A model generated the notes under the pieces. The model was not told the DNA's origin and did no database searches. It worked only from the letters and a program-made list of their open reading frames with translations. A DNA stretch of 64,000 nt. Source: Bacillota bacterium. Lineage in GTDB: Bacteria; Bacillota; Clostridia; Acetivibrionales; DSM-1351. The stretch spans positions 101,985 to 165,984 of the forward strand of contig JAEZKZ010000050.1 in the NCBI GenBank assembly GCA_023415305.1, written 5' to 3'. Every line of letters starts with the position of its first letter. Positions within the stretch are counted from its first letter, which is position 1. Below, piece after piece: positions 1 through 8,818 of the stretch. The position numbers and the translations under genes are program-made.

Positions 1-899
1 GACTCATCATTTGACCCGTTCAGTGGAAACGCAGCCTCATCTCTTGATGCCAATATCTTACCTGTTGAGTCAATAATTAAAATAGGAAAACCTATACCGG
101 TTTTTTCGTCTTTACCTATGTTCAGGTTATTAAAAGAAACTGCCAGAAAATTATCCTTGGGGATAACTACCATTTTTGCAGCAACTCCTCCGCTTGCCAG
201 AGAATTGACGTTCTTCCTTACCCCCCATGCAGTTTTTTCTTTTCCTGATGCCGTAATAGAAATATCTGTCCATTCAAGCTTCTTTGTGTCAAAGTTCGCC
301 ATTTTCTCATTGTCTACTGTTATGGTAGCCGCATTATACACTTCGGGTCTATCAAATTTTTCTCCGTGGAAAAACCCGACAAACTGAATATCTTTTGTTG
401 TTGCGAATTTATTTGTTAAAAAATCAGATATTAATCTTGATTGCATTAATCTCTCATACTCGTCTGCCGAAGTGTCTTGTGCCACTGCATCCTGAATTGT
501 CGAGGACAGTCCAACATCCATAATATAGTTCTCTACACGTTCTATTTCATTGTTCAAAACCAGACTAGTCTGGTTTGTAACCTGAATTGAATAGGTTTTC
601 ACCTTATTATCTATCGTATTCGTTGAGCTGGTGTATGAAGATATTCCGGTTATAAGCAGCGTTGCAACCAACAATATTACAAAGGATGCTATTAGTCTGG
701 TCTGAATTTTCAATTTTCTCAAAAGAAAAAAGTTATTTGACACTTCTTTAATATTCGACATTTTTTCATTACTTAAAATACTTTTATTTCCAGACTGACT
801 GCCCTTGGTTTTATGTGGCTTTTTAATTATCGACAAAGCCGAAGATACCACTTTTTCAAGGATTTCCTTAATTCTCGTTAATGCCGGTTTAATATTCAT
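1..899 (-). CDS. Membrane sensor, probable methyl-accepting chemotaxis protein (5' part, runs off left edge)
   Basis: An open frame runs from an ATG at 899, behind a GTGAGG ribosome site, to the window edge, giving about 299 residues without a stop. The first 65 or so residues are charged and cytoplasmic. A hydrophobic helix follows at about 69-89, and then an extracellular region ends in a segment of the kind seen in Cache sensors (a hydrophobic strand, then IDSTGKILASRDE). Cache-type sensing modules of this layout head chemoreceptors and some histidine kinases. The signalling half is outside the window, so the output domain is unknown. The long cytoplasmic leader before the first helix is unusual for a chemoreceptor. 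Confidence 0.75.
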   Translation of the reverse strand, partial: MNIKPALTRIKEILEKVVSSALSIIKKPHKTKGSQSGNKSILSNEKMSNIKEVSNNFFLLRKLKIQTRLIASFVILLVATLLITGISSYTSSTNTIDNKVKTYSIQVTNQTSLVLNNEIERVENYIMDVGLSSTIQDAVAQDTSADEYERLMQSRLISDFLTNKFATTKDIQFVGFFHGEKFDRPEVYNAATITVDNEKMANFDTKKLEWTDISITASGKEKTAWGVRKNVNSLASGGVAAKMVVIPKDNFLAVSFNNLNIGKDEKTGIGFPILIIDSTGKILASRDEAAFPLNGSNDE

Positions 900-1123
900 A
901 AACTCGCCTCACGTTCCTATTGAATTTAGTGATTCGACACTATTCTCTCTATACCTCTATGATACTTCACCAACCATATTTAATCAAGTAAATTTTGACA
1001 ATTATAACATTAAAATAGCCAGTTATTTTTGTATAAAATATATATTTGTTATACATATTTTTACATTTTGTTGGCCTTTATTTGACTATTGTATAACCTA
1101 TAATCGGCATAAAAAGACTTTTT

Positions 1124-2140
1124 TCACTTTAATGGATTTGTAAGAAGAACTGCCGCGGCAACTGTGAAGAATATCAACATTAACGCCAAAGAGAAAACTG
1201 ATATTTTTTTATAACTCAGTACACTAAGAATTCTTTTATTTATACTTGAACTGCCAAAAGCCGACATCACACGATATTGCCGATCTGTTCCTACAGCCAG
1301 TAATGTCTGTGCATAGTCTTTTCTTTCATCAGATGTAAGCTCTTTCACAGCCCGTAAATCACAAGTAAGCTCCATATCCTCAGTAAATTTACTAATAAAT
1401 ATCCATGCTAGTGGGTTAAACCAGTGAATACAGGCAGTAACCAAAGAAACAATCCTAATAAAATTGTCTTTTCGTCTCACATGAACATTCTCATGTAAAA
1501 TTATGTATTTAAGCCCAAAGTCCCCAAGACAGCTTATCGGAATCAATATCCTCTGTCGAAAAATACCCTGTACCATGGGTGTATCAATTACCTTACATAT
1601 GTACACCGGCGCAGCCGCCTTTGCACTTAATTCATTGAAATACTTAACAGGCTTGTTAATAAACAACTGTTCATCAGCTGCAATATTCATACCGGGTATG
1701 CTGTAGCCCACTGTGGCTGGCTTCAGCCGCCTGCAAGTAATAAAATATATTGCCCCTGCCAAAATAACGGAACCTGCTAATCCGATTATCCATACGTAAG
1801 ATGCTATCGAGAATATTTTTTCAAGCTGACCGGTTTTAAAGGTCACAGGAAAATATGTATCTGCTGCACCAATTGAATTGGACATACTCAAGCTAATACT
1901 TCTTTCCTTCATACCCGGTACAGCTATTACCTTTTTAACCAGAGAACCTGTTAAATTTAAAATACTTACCCTGCTTGATACTGAAAAAGGTACTATAAAT
2001 TTCAGAAGAACAAGAGTCCACATCCAATAAATTGCCAGCCTTGGGATAAACTTAATCATTCTCAGAATCAGAAGCAGAAGTCCGATTATCGATGCAAAAA
2101 TACTCATGTTGATTAATGCATAAAAAACAGTGTTTAGCAT
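1124..2140 (-). CDS. M56-family (BlaR1-like) membrane metalloprotease, short form
   Basis: Membrane zinc protease of the BlaR1/MecR1 type. The LHENVH stretch carries the HExxH zinc motif, followed by a second membrane-associated region (HWFNPLAW) that is typical of the family. At 338 residues it has the protease/membrane module only and lacks the extracellular penicillin-binding sensor domain of true BlaR1. I chose the ATG at 2140 because GGAGGGTG sits five bases upstream; the ATG four codons earlier would contain that site. It follows the BlaI-type repressor gene by 26 bp and is probably co-transcribed with it. In known pairs the protease triggers loss of the repressor; the signal here is unknown. 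Confidence 0.85.
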   Translation of the reverse strand: MLNTVFYALINMSIFASIIGLLLLILRMIKFIPRLAIYWMWTLVLLKFIVPFSVSSRVSILNLTGSLVKKVIAVPGMKERSISLSMSNSIGAADTYFPVTFKTGQLEKIFSIASYVWIIGLAGSVILAGAIYFITCRRLKPATVGYSIPGMNIAADEQLFINKPVKYFNELSAKAAAPVYICKVIDTPMVQGIFRQRILIPISCLGDFGLKYIILHENVHVRRKDNFIRIVSLVTACIHWFNPLAWIFISKFTEDMELTCDLRAVKELTSDERKDYAQTLLAVGTDRQYRVMSAFGSSSINKRILSVLSYKKISVFSLALMLIFFTVAAAVLLTNPLK

Positions 2141-2166
2141 GTCACCCTCCATGTCAGCATTGGTAA

Positions 2167-2532
2167 CTACTCTCCGCTTTTCTCAATAATCCGCTTCAGT
2201 TCTTCTATCTCTTCACGAGTTAACTTTTCCTTTCCTATGAAAGAAGAAAAGAATAGTTTTTTTGAACCCTTGTATAATTTATTTATAAGGGTTGAGGTTT
2301 CGGCCAATTGTACCTGTTCCCTTGAAATTACGGGAAAACACATAAAATTGGGTTCCTCCCGCCTGATGGCACCTTTCTCAACCAGTTTTTTTAAAATGGT
2401 ATATGTGGTATTTTTATTCCAGCCTGTTGTTTCTCCGGCAAGTATGGAAATCTCCTTGGCAGTAACAGGGCCTTTATCCCATAAAAGCTCCATTACTTTA
2501 ATTTCGCTGTCAAAAAGCTTTATTTGCTCCAT
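2167..2532 (-). CDS. BlaI/MecI-family transcriptional repressor
   Basis: A 121-residue winged-helix repressor. The N-terminal half (VMELLWDKGPVTAKEIS, then WNKNTTYTILKKLVEKG) is the characteristic BlaI DNA-binding segment, and the C-terminal helices (LTREEIEELKRIIEK) form the dimerisation part. The start at 2532 has GGAGG nine bases upstream; a longer frame to 2571 exists but has no ribosome site. The gene precedes the M56 protease gene, forming a standard sensor/repressor pair. A dyad overlapping a TTGACA promoter element upstream is a likely operator. Confidence 0.9.
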   Translation of the reverse strand: MEQIKLFDSEIKVMELLWDKGPVTAKEISILAGETTGWNKNTTYTILKKLVEKGAIRREEPNFMCFPVISREQVQLAETSTLINKLYKGSKKLFFSSFIGKEKLTREEIEELKRIIEKSGE

Positions 2533-2641
2533 CACAGATTTTCCTCCAATTTTAATACAATGACTATTCATAATATAGCTGCAGTCAGAACAACTACCCT
2601 CATTCAGCGAATAGCTGAAGAAACATTCTTAACTCTAATAT

Positions 2642-2671
2642 AAAACTACTGCTATAGTCTAGTTTTGTCAA
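2642..2671 (-). promoter_or_regulatory. Promoter -35 and candidate BlaI operator dyad
   Basis: On the minus strand TTGACA (2666-2671) is directly followed by a dyad whose arms are AAAACTA and TAGTTTT, separated by 11 bases (2642-2666). It lies where the -10 element and spacer would be, about 110 bp before the BlaI start. Placement on the promoter supports autoregulation; binding is inferred. Confidence 0.5.
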
Positions 2672-2744
2672 TACATTATTTTATCCAGTTGGAAAACCTG
2701 TTTTAATTTAGGCTGAGCTCCATAAATACCTCCGATATTGTCAT

Positions 2745-3557
2745 TTATTCCAGATATCCTGCTCTGGGAGTTATCCCAAAGGCTTTAGCCAGTATCTTCA
2801 GATTTTCATCAGTAATAGTTTGTTTAATGGGCATATTCATAATTTTTATATATATTTCAGCTGCTTTTTCAACTGTTTCAATGAGCCCAAAGGTTTCATC
2901 AAGGTCTTTTCCTGTACCGAATATGCCATGTTGAGCCCATACAACTACTCTGAATTCCTTCATTTTTCCGGCAGTAACCCTGCCTATTTCTTCATTACCG
3001 CACAGCATCCATGGCAGTACACTGACCCCATCGGGGAACACTACTAGACATTCGGTACACATCTGCCAGAGAGTTCTTGTAAATGCTTTTTCATCAAGAT
3101 CATGTACAAAGGTCATGGCTATGGTGTTTGTAGGATGAGTGTGAATAACCACCCTGTGGCTTGGTTCAACCTTAAGCCGCTCAATATGAGTCATCAGGTG
3201 GGCAGGCAGTTCACTGGTAGGTCTGCCCCCGTCCTCGTAGCCCCAAAGCAGCTCAAGACTTTTTCCATCCCCGGTAACCTTAACTATTCCCAAATTTATA
3301 CCGGGGGAATCCATTACATTTTTAAAGTACTTTCCGGTACCGGTAACAACAAATATCCTGCCTGCCAGAGGAGTTCCGTCAAAGGTCATCGGGATATTCC
3401 TTACCGGTCTGTTTATGTCCAGATATTCGGCCACTTCCGTCTCCGGTACTATATAGCTTATATTTCCGCCGTTTCTCTCATCCCAGCCCAACCTGTACAG
3501 GTTGGAGGTCAGCTTGCATATTTCAGTAATAAAAGGTGCTGATAATATATCTTTCAT
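2745..3557 (-). CDS. rhaD: Rhamnulose-1-phosphate aldolase
   Basis: Class II zinc aldolase that cleaves L-rhamnulose 1-phosphate to dihydroxyacetone phosphate and L-lactaldehyde, the last step of rhamnose breakdown. GWDERNGGNIS near the N-terminus matches RhaD. HTHPT supplies two zinc histidines and AQHGIFG the third. Starting at 3557 gives 270 residues, close to the roughly 274 of characterised RhaD. An in-frame ATG at 3638 would overlap the end of rhaA and add 27 residues of charged, non-conserved sequence. Neither start has a strong ribosome site, so the start is uncertain. Third gene of the rhaB-rhaA-rhaD operon. Confidence 0.93.
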   Translation of the reverse strand: MKDILSAPFITEICKLTSNLYRLGWDERNGGNISYIVPETEVAEYLDINRPVRNIPMTFDGTPLAGRIFVVTGTGKYFKNVMDSPGINLGIVKVTGDGKSLELLWGYEDGGRPTSELPAHLMTHIERLKVEPSHRVVIHTHPTNTIAMTFVHDLDEKAFTRTLWQMCTECLVVFPDGVSVLPWMLCGNEEIGRVTAGKMKEFRVVVWAQHGIFGTGKDLDETFGLIETVEKAAEIYIKIMNMPIKQTITDENLKILAKAFGITPRAGYLE

Positions 3558-3606
3558 CTCAGATCTCTCTTTTCTCTTAGTTTGGTCTTGATAATAGTCT
3601 TCTTTG

Positions 3607-4863
3607 TTATCTTCTGATTTTAAGTACTTCACTTTCATACTTTTTCACTTCAGTAAGCCAGGTTTCTCTAACGGGTACTCCCATTGTCTGACAATAGTAA
3701 TCCCATACTGCTCCGAACGGATAGGTTTTCAGTTCTTCCAGCATAGCCAGCCTGCTGGTGTAATCACGCTCCAGCTCCAGCTGCTTAAGCTGCTCTGTTG
3801 GTTCGATCAAGGCTTTAAGTAAAGCCTTGATCATATTTCGGCTGCCGATAACCCATGCAGCAATTCTATTAATGCTTCCGTCAAAGAAATCAAGCCCTAT
3901 ATGAGTGCGCTCCAGAAGGTTACTCCTTACAAGTGATTGAGCAATATGATTAAGCTCATCATCCATAATTACAACATGATCACTGTCCCATCTTACAGGG
4001 CGGCTCACATGTAAAAGCAACTGATCTGTAAACATCAATACTGTGGTTATCTTGTCGGATATAACCTCTGTTGGATGGAAGTGGCCTGCATCAAGACATA
4101 CTGCCTTGTTATTCTTAACAGCATATCCGAGACAGAACTCATTTGAGCCTACAACATAGCTTTCTGTACCTATTCCAAAAACCTTGCTTTCCACTGCGTC
4201 AATATTGTATTTGGGATCAATTTTGTCGGTGAATACCTCATCAAGTGCACTCTTCATACGCTGTCTTGGAGCTTCGCGATCAACCGGAATATCCTTGTAT
4301 CCGTCAGGAAACCAGAAGTTGGTGACACATGTCTGTCCCAGTTCCTTTCCAAAATACTCACCTATTTTTCGGCTCTTTTTACAGTGTCTGATCCAGAAAT
4401 GTCTTGTGTCCTTGTCAGCACTACTTATGGTAAATCCACTTTCGGCCATTGGGTGTGAAAAACAGGTGGGATTGAAATCAAGCCCGAGGCCCTGCTGCTT
4501 TGCCCAATTTACCCAACCCTCAAAATGTCTCGGCTCCAATTGATCCAAATCCACTTTTTCATTTGTATCAGCATATATAGCATGCAAATTAACCTTATGT
4601 TTACCCGGTATGAAGCTTAAGGCTTTTTCGATATCCCGCCTGAGTTCCTGTACATTATTTGCAGCCCCTGGGTACTTCCCTGTTACCTGAATTCCACCGC
4701 TTAACTCCTGTTCCTTGAATAGAAATCCCGAGACATCATCACCCTGCCAGCAGTGAAGAGATATTTTAGTTTTCTTTAAGTCCTCAATAGCCTTGTCTGT
4801 ATCTACTCCAACTCTTGTATAAGCCCTTTTTGCAAGTTCATATGCTTCAATAATTTCACTCAT
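3607..4863 (-). CDS. rhaA: L-rhamnose isomerase
   Basis: Converts L-rhamnose to L-rhamnulose. The 418-residue length and the sequence throughout match RhaA, including GLGLDFNPTCFSHP, the metal-site stretches CLDAGHFHPTE and SDHVV, and HIGLDFFDGSINR. It lies 35 bp downstream of rhaB and immediately before rhaD, so it is almost certainly in one transcript. No unusual features seen. Confidence 0.96.
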   Translation of the reverse strand: MSEIIEAYELAKRAYTRVGVDTDKAIEDLKKTKISLHCWQGDDVSGFLFKEQELSGGIQVTGKYPGAANNVQELRRDIEKALSFIPGKHKVNLHAIYADTNEKVDLDQLEPRHFEGWVNWAKQQGLGLDFNPTCFSHPMAESGFTISSADKDTRHFWIRHCKKSRKIGEYFGKELGQTCVTNFWFPDGYKDIPVDREAPRQRMKSALDEVFTDKIDPKYNIDAVESKVFGIGTESYVVGSNEFCLGYAVKNNKAVCLDAGHFHPTEVISDKITTVLMFTDQLLLHVSRPVRWDSDHVVIMDDELNHIAQSLVRSNLLERTHIGLDFFDGSINRIAAWVIGSRNMIKALLKALIEPTEQLKQLELERDYTSRLAMLEELKTYPFGAVWDYYCQTMGVPVRETWLTEVKKYESEVLKIRR

Positions 4864-4898
4864 GATTATCCTCCCTACTATCTTTCAAAATCTTCTTT

Positions 4899-6368
4899 CT
4901 ATAATAAAATTTTTGTGTAATCCTTATAAGCCTTTTGCCACTCCTCCGTCTGATACGGTTTATAAATTTTTATATCAGTGGAATTCCGGATGATTTTTCT
5001 TGCTTCTGACAACTCCTGTATAGCTTCAAGCGCAATAAACTGGACTGCTATATTACCCATTACGGTGGCCTCCACCGGACCTGTATGTACCTCTCTGTGG
5101 CAGGCATTGGCTGTCATCCTGCACAAAAGTGTATCTTTTATTCCTCCACCAATAATGTTAATACTCTTAAACTGTTTTCCGGTAAGCTTTTCCAGGTTTT
5201 CTACAGTAAATCTGTACTTCAGTGCCAGACTTTGATATATACATCTCATAACTTCTCCACGGGTTTGAGGAACATACTGACCTGTTCTGCTGCAGTAATT
5301 CCTTATTCTTTCAGGAAGATTTCCCGGGGCTTCAAAGTCGGAAGCATCCGGATCTATATAACAAAGAAAAGGTTCTGCCTCAAGTGCTTCATTTTCAAGG
5401 GTATTGAAATCTACTTCAAAGCCTTCTCTCTGCCATTGCCTTCTTGATTCCTGTATTAGCCATAACCCCATGATGTTTTTAAGAAAACGGATTTTATTGT
5501 TAAACCCTATTTCATTTGTAAAATTGGCTTCCATGGATTCTTTGTTCATAATGGGTTTATCAGTTTCAACTCCGAGCAGCGACCAGGTTCCGCAGCTGAT
5601 ATATACAAAATCCCTGTTTACGGCAGGCGCACTTACAACTGCCGAGGCAGTATCATGTGTGGATACTGCGATAACCGGGACCTCTCGGCAGGATAGTTCC
5701 TCGCACAACTCCTTGGAAAGGTGTCCGTAAGTCTCACCCGGATAAATTATTTCCGGAAATATACTCTTTTTAATACCCAGCTTCTCACAAATATCAAAGC
5801 ACCATTTATTTGCTTCGGGATTAAACAAACTCGTTGTTGAAGCATTGGTTATTTCACTGCGTTTAGCACCTGTCAGGAAATAAGCCAACAAATCCGGAAT
5901 TAGCAGAAGTATCTCGGCATTTCCCAATATTTCAGGCTGGTGTTTAGCCAGATATGCCAGCTGAAATATCGTATTTATTCTCATATGCTGTATTCCTGTT
6001 GTATTATACAATACCTCCTTAGGCACCAGCTTAAAAACATCCTTTTCTATCCCCTCAGTTCTTAGATCCCTGTAATGCACAGGATTTCCAAGCATATTAC
6101 CCCTCTTATCCAGTAAAGCAAAATCAACACCCCAGGTGTCGATACCTATTGCATCAAAACCTCCTGCTTTAACGGCCTTTGTTATACTTTGCCTGGTTTC
6201 GTGGAAAAGCCTCAGGATATCCCAATACATGGTTTTTCCCACAATAACGGGATCATTACTGAATCGGTGAATTTCCTGCATTCTTATTTTTTGTCCGTCA
6301 AATTCTCCCAGCATGGCTCTGCCGCTTGAGGCCCCAAAATCGAATGCCAAAACTCTCTTGTTATCCAT
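4899..6368 (-). CDS. rhaB: Rhamnulokinase
   Basis: FGGY-family sugar kinase that phosphorylates L-rhamnulose at C1. The N-terminal ATPase motif reads VLAFDFGASSGRAMLG, the rhamnulokinase form of the FGGY phosphate-1 loop. GIDTWGVDFALLD, STHDTASAV and the C-terminal IIGGGIKDTLLCRMTA are also characteristic. Length of 489 residues is normal. An AGGAGGG site precedes the ATG. First gene of the operon, divergent from the DeoR-type regulator across a 214-bp region with operator-like repeats. No rhamnose transporter is encoded here. Confidence 0.96.
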   Translation of the reverse strand: MDNKRVLAFDFGASSGRAMLGEFDGQKIRMQEIHRFSNDPVIVGKTMYWDILRLFHETRQSITKAVKAGGFDAIGIDTWGVDFALLDKRGNMLGNPVHYRDLRTEGIEKDVFKLVPKEVLYNTTGIQHMRINTIFQLAYLAKHQPEILGNAEILLLIPDLLAYFLTGAKRSEITNASTTSLFNPEANKWCFDICEKLGIKKSIFPEIIYPGETYGHLSKELCEELSCREVPVIAVSTHDTASAVVSAPAVNRDFVYISCGTWSLLGVETDKPIMNKESMEANFTNEIGFNNKIRFLKNIMGLWLIQESRRQWQREGFEVDFNTLENEALEAEPFLCYIDPDASDFEAPGNLPERIRNYCSRTGQYVPQTRGEVMRCIYQSLALKYRFTVENLEKLTGKQFKSINIIGGGIKDTLLCRMTANACHREVHTGPVEATVMGNIAVQFIALEAIQELSEARKIIRNSTDIKIYKPYQTEEWQKAYKDYTKILL

Positions 6369-6423
6369 TCCGCCCTCCTGATTTATTGATTATTAAGTAT
6401 AAAAGTCTTTCGAATTAAATTAT

Positions 6424-6476
6424 ATTATACGTGTTCATTTGAGTCTATATTTGTTCATTATGTTGAAATATGAACA
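6424..6476. promoter_or_regulatory. Candidate operator of the rhamnose operon with rhaB -10 element
   Basis: Three copies of the heptamer TGTTCAT lie in the divergent region: direct copies at 6432-6438 and 6452-6458, exactly 20 bp apart, and an inverted copy at 6470-6476. A TATAAT for the minus strand is at 6424-6429, so the first copy lies just upstream of the -10 element. Two-turn spacing and position fit repression by the adjacent DeoR-type protein; that assignment is inferred. Confidence 0.55.
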
Positions 6477-6582
6477 ATTTTTTGTTACCATTTAACCAGA
6501 TATAATCATATATAAGCATAATTAGAGTATAATTCATGTTGAGGATAATTCATTTAAAGTATCCTACTATTAGGAGGTCGCT

Positions 6583-7347
6583 ATGTTTGAAGAAGAGCGT
6601 CACAATAAAATACTTAATATAATCAGTGTAAGAAAAAGTGCAAAGGTTCATGATTTAAGCAAAGAATTGTATGTAAGTGACGCTACAATAAGGCGGGATT
6701 TGGCCAAAATGGAAAAGGCAGGCGTTATAAAACGTTCCCACGGCGGTGCAGTCCTTTTTGACAGCTCAGATGCCGAATCGGCCATCGCAGTAAGAGAACT
6801 TGAGAACATTAGGGAGAAGAGGAAAATTGCCGAGCTGGCCATAAGTTTCATAAGCTCAAACTCTGTTATTTTTATGGATTCCAGCAGCACCGCCGGTATG
6901 GTTATACCGTCCCTTTCACAATTCAGGTACCTCACAGTCATAACCAACGGTCTGAAGAACGCACTGCTTCTATCTGAAAAAACAGAGGCAAAAATTTATA
7001 TGCCGGGAGGTGTTGTCAGCACTCGCTCCAACTCTCTTTTGGGAAGCGACACACTTGATTATCTGTCAAATCTTAATGCCGAACTTGCCATCTTTTCCTG
7101 CAGCGGACTTACAGCTGGCAACGGAGTAACTGATGCCTCCTTTGAGCAGTCCAAGCTTAAAAAGGCTCTTATCAGAAACTCTAAAGTCCGCATACTGCTG
7201 TGTGACAGCAGCAAGTTCGGAAACATATATATGTGCCGGACCTGCGGCTATGAAGATGTCGACTATATACTCACAGACAGGAAGCCGCAGGCCGAATACA
7301 TTGAAACAGCTGAAAAACATAGCTGTGAAATACTCTGGCCAACTTAG
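6583..7347 (+). CDS. DeoR-family transcriptional regulator, likely rhamnose regulator
   Basis: A 254-residue DeoR-type repressor. Its N-terminal winged helix includes VHDLSKELYVSDATIRRDLA, with the family signature around the recognition helix. The C-terminal sugar-phosphate-sensing domain has ITNGLKNALLL and FSCSGLTAGNGVTD. TAGGAGG precedes the ATG. Divergent orientation from rhaB and the TGTTCAT repeats between them suggest it controls the rha operon, perhaps released by a phosphorylated rhamnose intermediate. Target and effector are inferred from position. Confidence 0.88.
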   Translation: MFEEERHNKILNIISVRKSAKVHDLSKELYVSDATIRRDLAKMEKAGVIKRSHGGAVLFDSSDAESAIAVRELENIREKRKIAELAISFISSNSVIFMDSSSTAGMVIPSLSQFRYLTVITNGLKNALLLSEKTEAKIYMPGGVVSTRSNSLLGSDTLDYLSNLNAELAIFSCSGLTAGNGVTDASFEQSKLKKALIRNSKVRILLCDSSKFGNIYMCRTCGYEDVDYILTDRKPQAEYIETAEKHSCEILWPT

Positions 7348-7363
7348 ACCACTTCAGCAGTTT

Positions 7364-7411
7364 AAACGCAAAACCACCTCACCCGTGGTGGAGTGAGGTG
7401 GTTTTGCGTTT
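7364..7411. terminator. Bidirectional intrinsic terminator
   Basis: Perfect 19-bp inverted repeat, arms 7364-7382 and 7393-7411, with a 10-base loop. The arms are GC-rich inside and A/T at the base. It separates two convergent genes and can serve both. Confidence 0.85.
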
Positions 7412-7441
7412 ATCTATATCATATGCAGGCCGTGAGTTTAT

Positions 7442-8143
7442 TTACTCAGACTCCTCGGCATTAAGATTGAATTCCTCAATAGTCTTATATATCCTTTGCA
7501 TCCTTAAATCTGTCTCAGCTATGGTATCTGCACAGTCCTGCAATTCCTTCACAACTTCAGGAGGAATGGTATCTATGGTTTTGTATCTGAGTTGATGCTC
7601 AAGACTTGCCCAAAAGTCCATTGCTATTGTCCTGATTTGTATTTCAACAGGTACTGATTCTTTGCCATCCGAAAAGAATACCGGCACTTTGACAACCAGA
7701 TGCAGGCTCCGGTACCCATTCGGCTTTGGGTTCTTAATGTAGTCAGTCTCTCTTATCAGTTCTATGTCATCCTGCTCTGTCAGCATTTTAGCTATCATGT
7801 ATATATCTTCAATATAGTAACAGACTACTCGGATTCCCGCTATGTCGTGTAAGTTTTCCTTTGCCGATTCAATACTTATTTCAAGATCTTTTCTGTTCAG
7901 TTTCTCAATAATACTCTTTACTGACTTGATTCTGCTCTGCATATGATGAATCGGATTCCTTCTGTGAATAACCTGAAACTCATCATCAAGTATCTCCAGC
8001 TTAGTACTTATTTCTCGAGTTGCAGACTGGTATAAATGCTGCATTTTCAGATAACTCATCTTTAAACCTTCCAAATCATCACTAACCAGCATTTGCTCCA
8101 GACCGCTAAGAGAAGTTATAGCTGTACTTCTTTTCATCATCAT
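7442..8143 (-). CDS. Small alarmone synthetase (RelA/SpoT synthetase domain only)
   Basis: (p)ppGpp synthetase of the small RelQ/YjbM type. It has 233 residues, with no HD hydrolase domain at the front and no TGS/ACT regulatory domains behind. Conserved synthetase motifs are visible: IAGIRVVCYYIEDIY, GYRSLHLVVKVP, and EIQIRTIAMDFWASLEHQL with the catalytic Glu and Gln. It makes alarmone from ATP and GDP/GTP and acts in the cytoplasm. Three consecutive ATG codons open the frame behind a GGGAG site, so the exact first residue is uncertain by two. Monocistronic, ending at the shared terminator. Confidence 0.93.
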   Translation of the reverse strand: MMMKRSTAITSLSGLEQMLVSDDLEGLKMSYLKMQHLYQSATREISTKLEILDDEFQVIHRRNPIHHMQSRIKSVKSIIEKLNRKDLEISIESAKENLHDIAGIRVVCYYIEDIYMIAKMLTEQDDIELIRETDYIKNPKPNGYRSLHLVVKVPVFFSDGKESVPVEIQIRTIAMDFWASLEHQLRYKTIDTIPPEVVKELQDCADTIAETDLRMQRIYKTIEEFNLNAEESE

Positions 8144-8435
8144 TATATAGTGGTCTCCCTTTTTACAATAGTATTCAAAATATTAAACTCCCAGTTATAG
8201 AGTTATTACACATTTATAAGTCGAATTTGATTCTAATTTTTTCTAATATTTTCTTACAATATATTATACCGATACCAATTAAATTAAGTATGAAGTATTT
8301 ATGAATTTTTGTTTAAACTTTTGTTAATATCTCATTCACATTATTATTTCGACATTTTGTTTTATTCCCTTTATTTATTATAGAAAGTAAAATGTAAAAC
8401 TGTGCTTATGGATAGACAATAACAATTGTGACAGA

Positions 8436-8503
8436 GCCACTTTTGTTTACGCTGTGTGATAGTAACCTGTCACACAGCGCCTATTCCCAGACAATAAAAA
8501 ACG
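8436..8503. repeat. Dispersed hairpin repeat, copy 1 (in gap 8144-8540)
   Basis: In the 397-bp gene-free gap, GCCACTTTTGTTT is followed by a hairpin with 10-bp arms CGCTGTGTGA / TCACACAGCG (8450-8459, 8470-8479), then TTCCCAGACAATAAAAA (8485-8501). The first part recurs inverted at 18891-18914 with two mismatches in 24 bases. The last part matches the terminal repeats at 18690-18798 with one mismatch. A partial TAGACAATAA also lies near 8413. I see no gene in the rest of the gap. Confidence 0.6.
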
Positions 8504-8540
8504 AGATTGCCGGACAACAATCCCGTACTTATTTATTTTT

Positions 8541-8780
8541 CTACCTGCCAGCCCATGCTGGAAGCTTAGACATCATTATTTTAGCAGTTTGCTCTGCAAC
8601 TTTTTTATCCAAGCCCTGAGTCTTTACTATAAAGTTTGTCATACTCTCCAGCTTTTCATCATAAGATTGCATTTCTCCGTCAGGTCTTGAGCAAAATCTG
8701 CAGTAACCCTTTGTCACATCTCCCTTTGCATACTCTGATGAACTTTTCATGGGCATTCCGCACGCTATGCATTTCTTCAT
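8541..8780 (-). CDS. Small zinc-ribbon protein
   Basis: A 79-residue protein with two CxxC pairs (CIACGMPM and CRFCSRPDG), which would hold one zinc. The remaining helix-rich tail includes the stretch KKVAEQTAKIMMSKLPAW. Proteins of this kind are common in clostridia and have no established role; similar zinc ribbons are often annotated as general zinc-ribbon or transcription-related proteins. It follows an AhpD-like gene by 38 bp in the same direction, so the two may be co-transcribed. Confidence 0.75.
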   Translation of the reverse strand: MKKCIACGMPMKSSSEYAKGDVTKGYCRFCSRPDGEMQSYDEKLESMTNFIVKTQGLDKKVAEQTAKIMMSKLPAWAGR

Positions 8781-8818
8781 AAACTACTCCTCCAATCTAT
8801 GTCTGGTAGTTCCAGACA

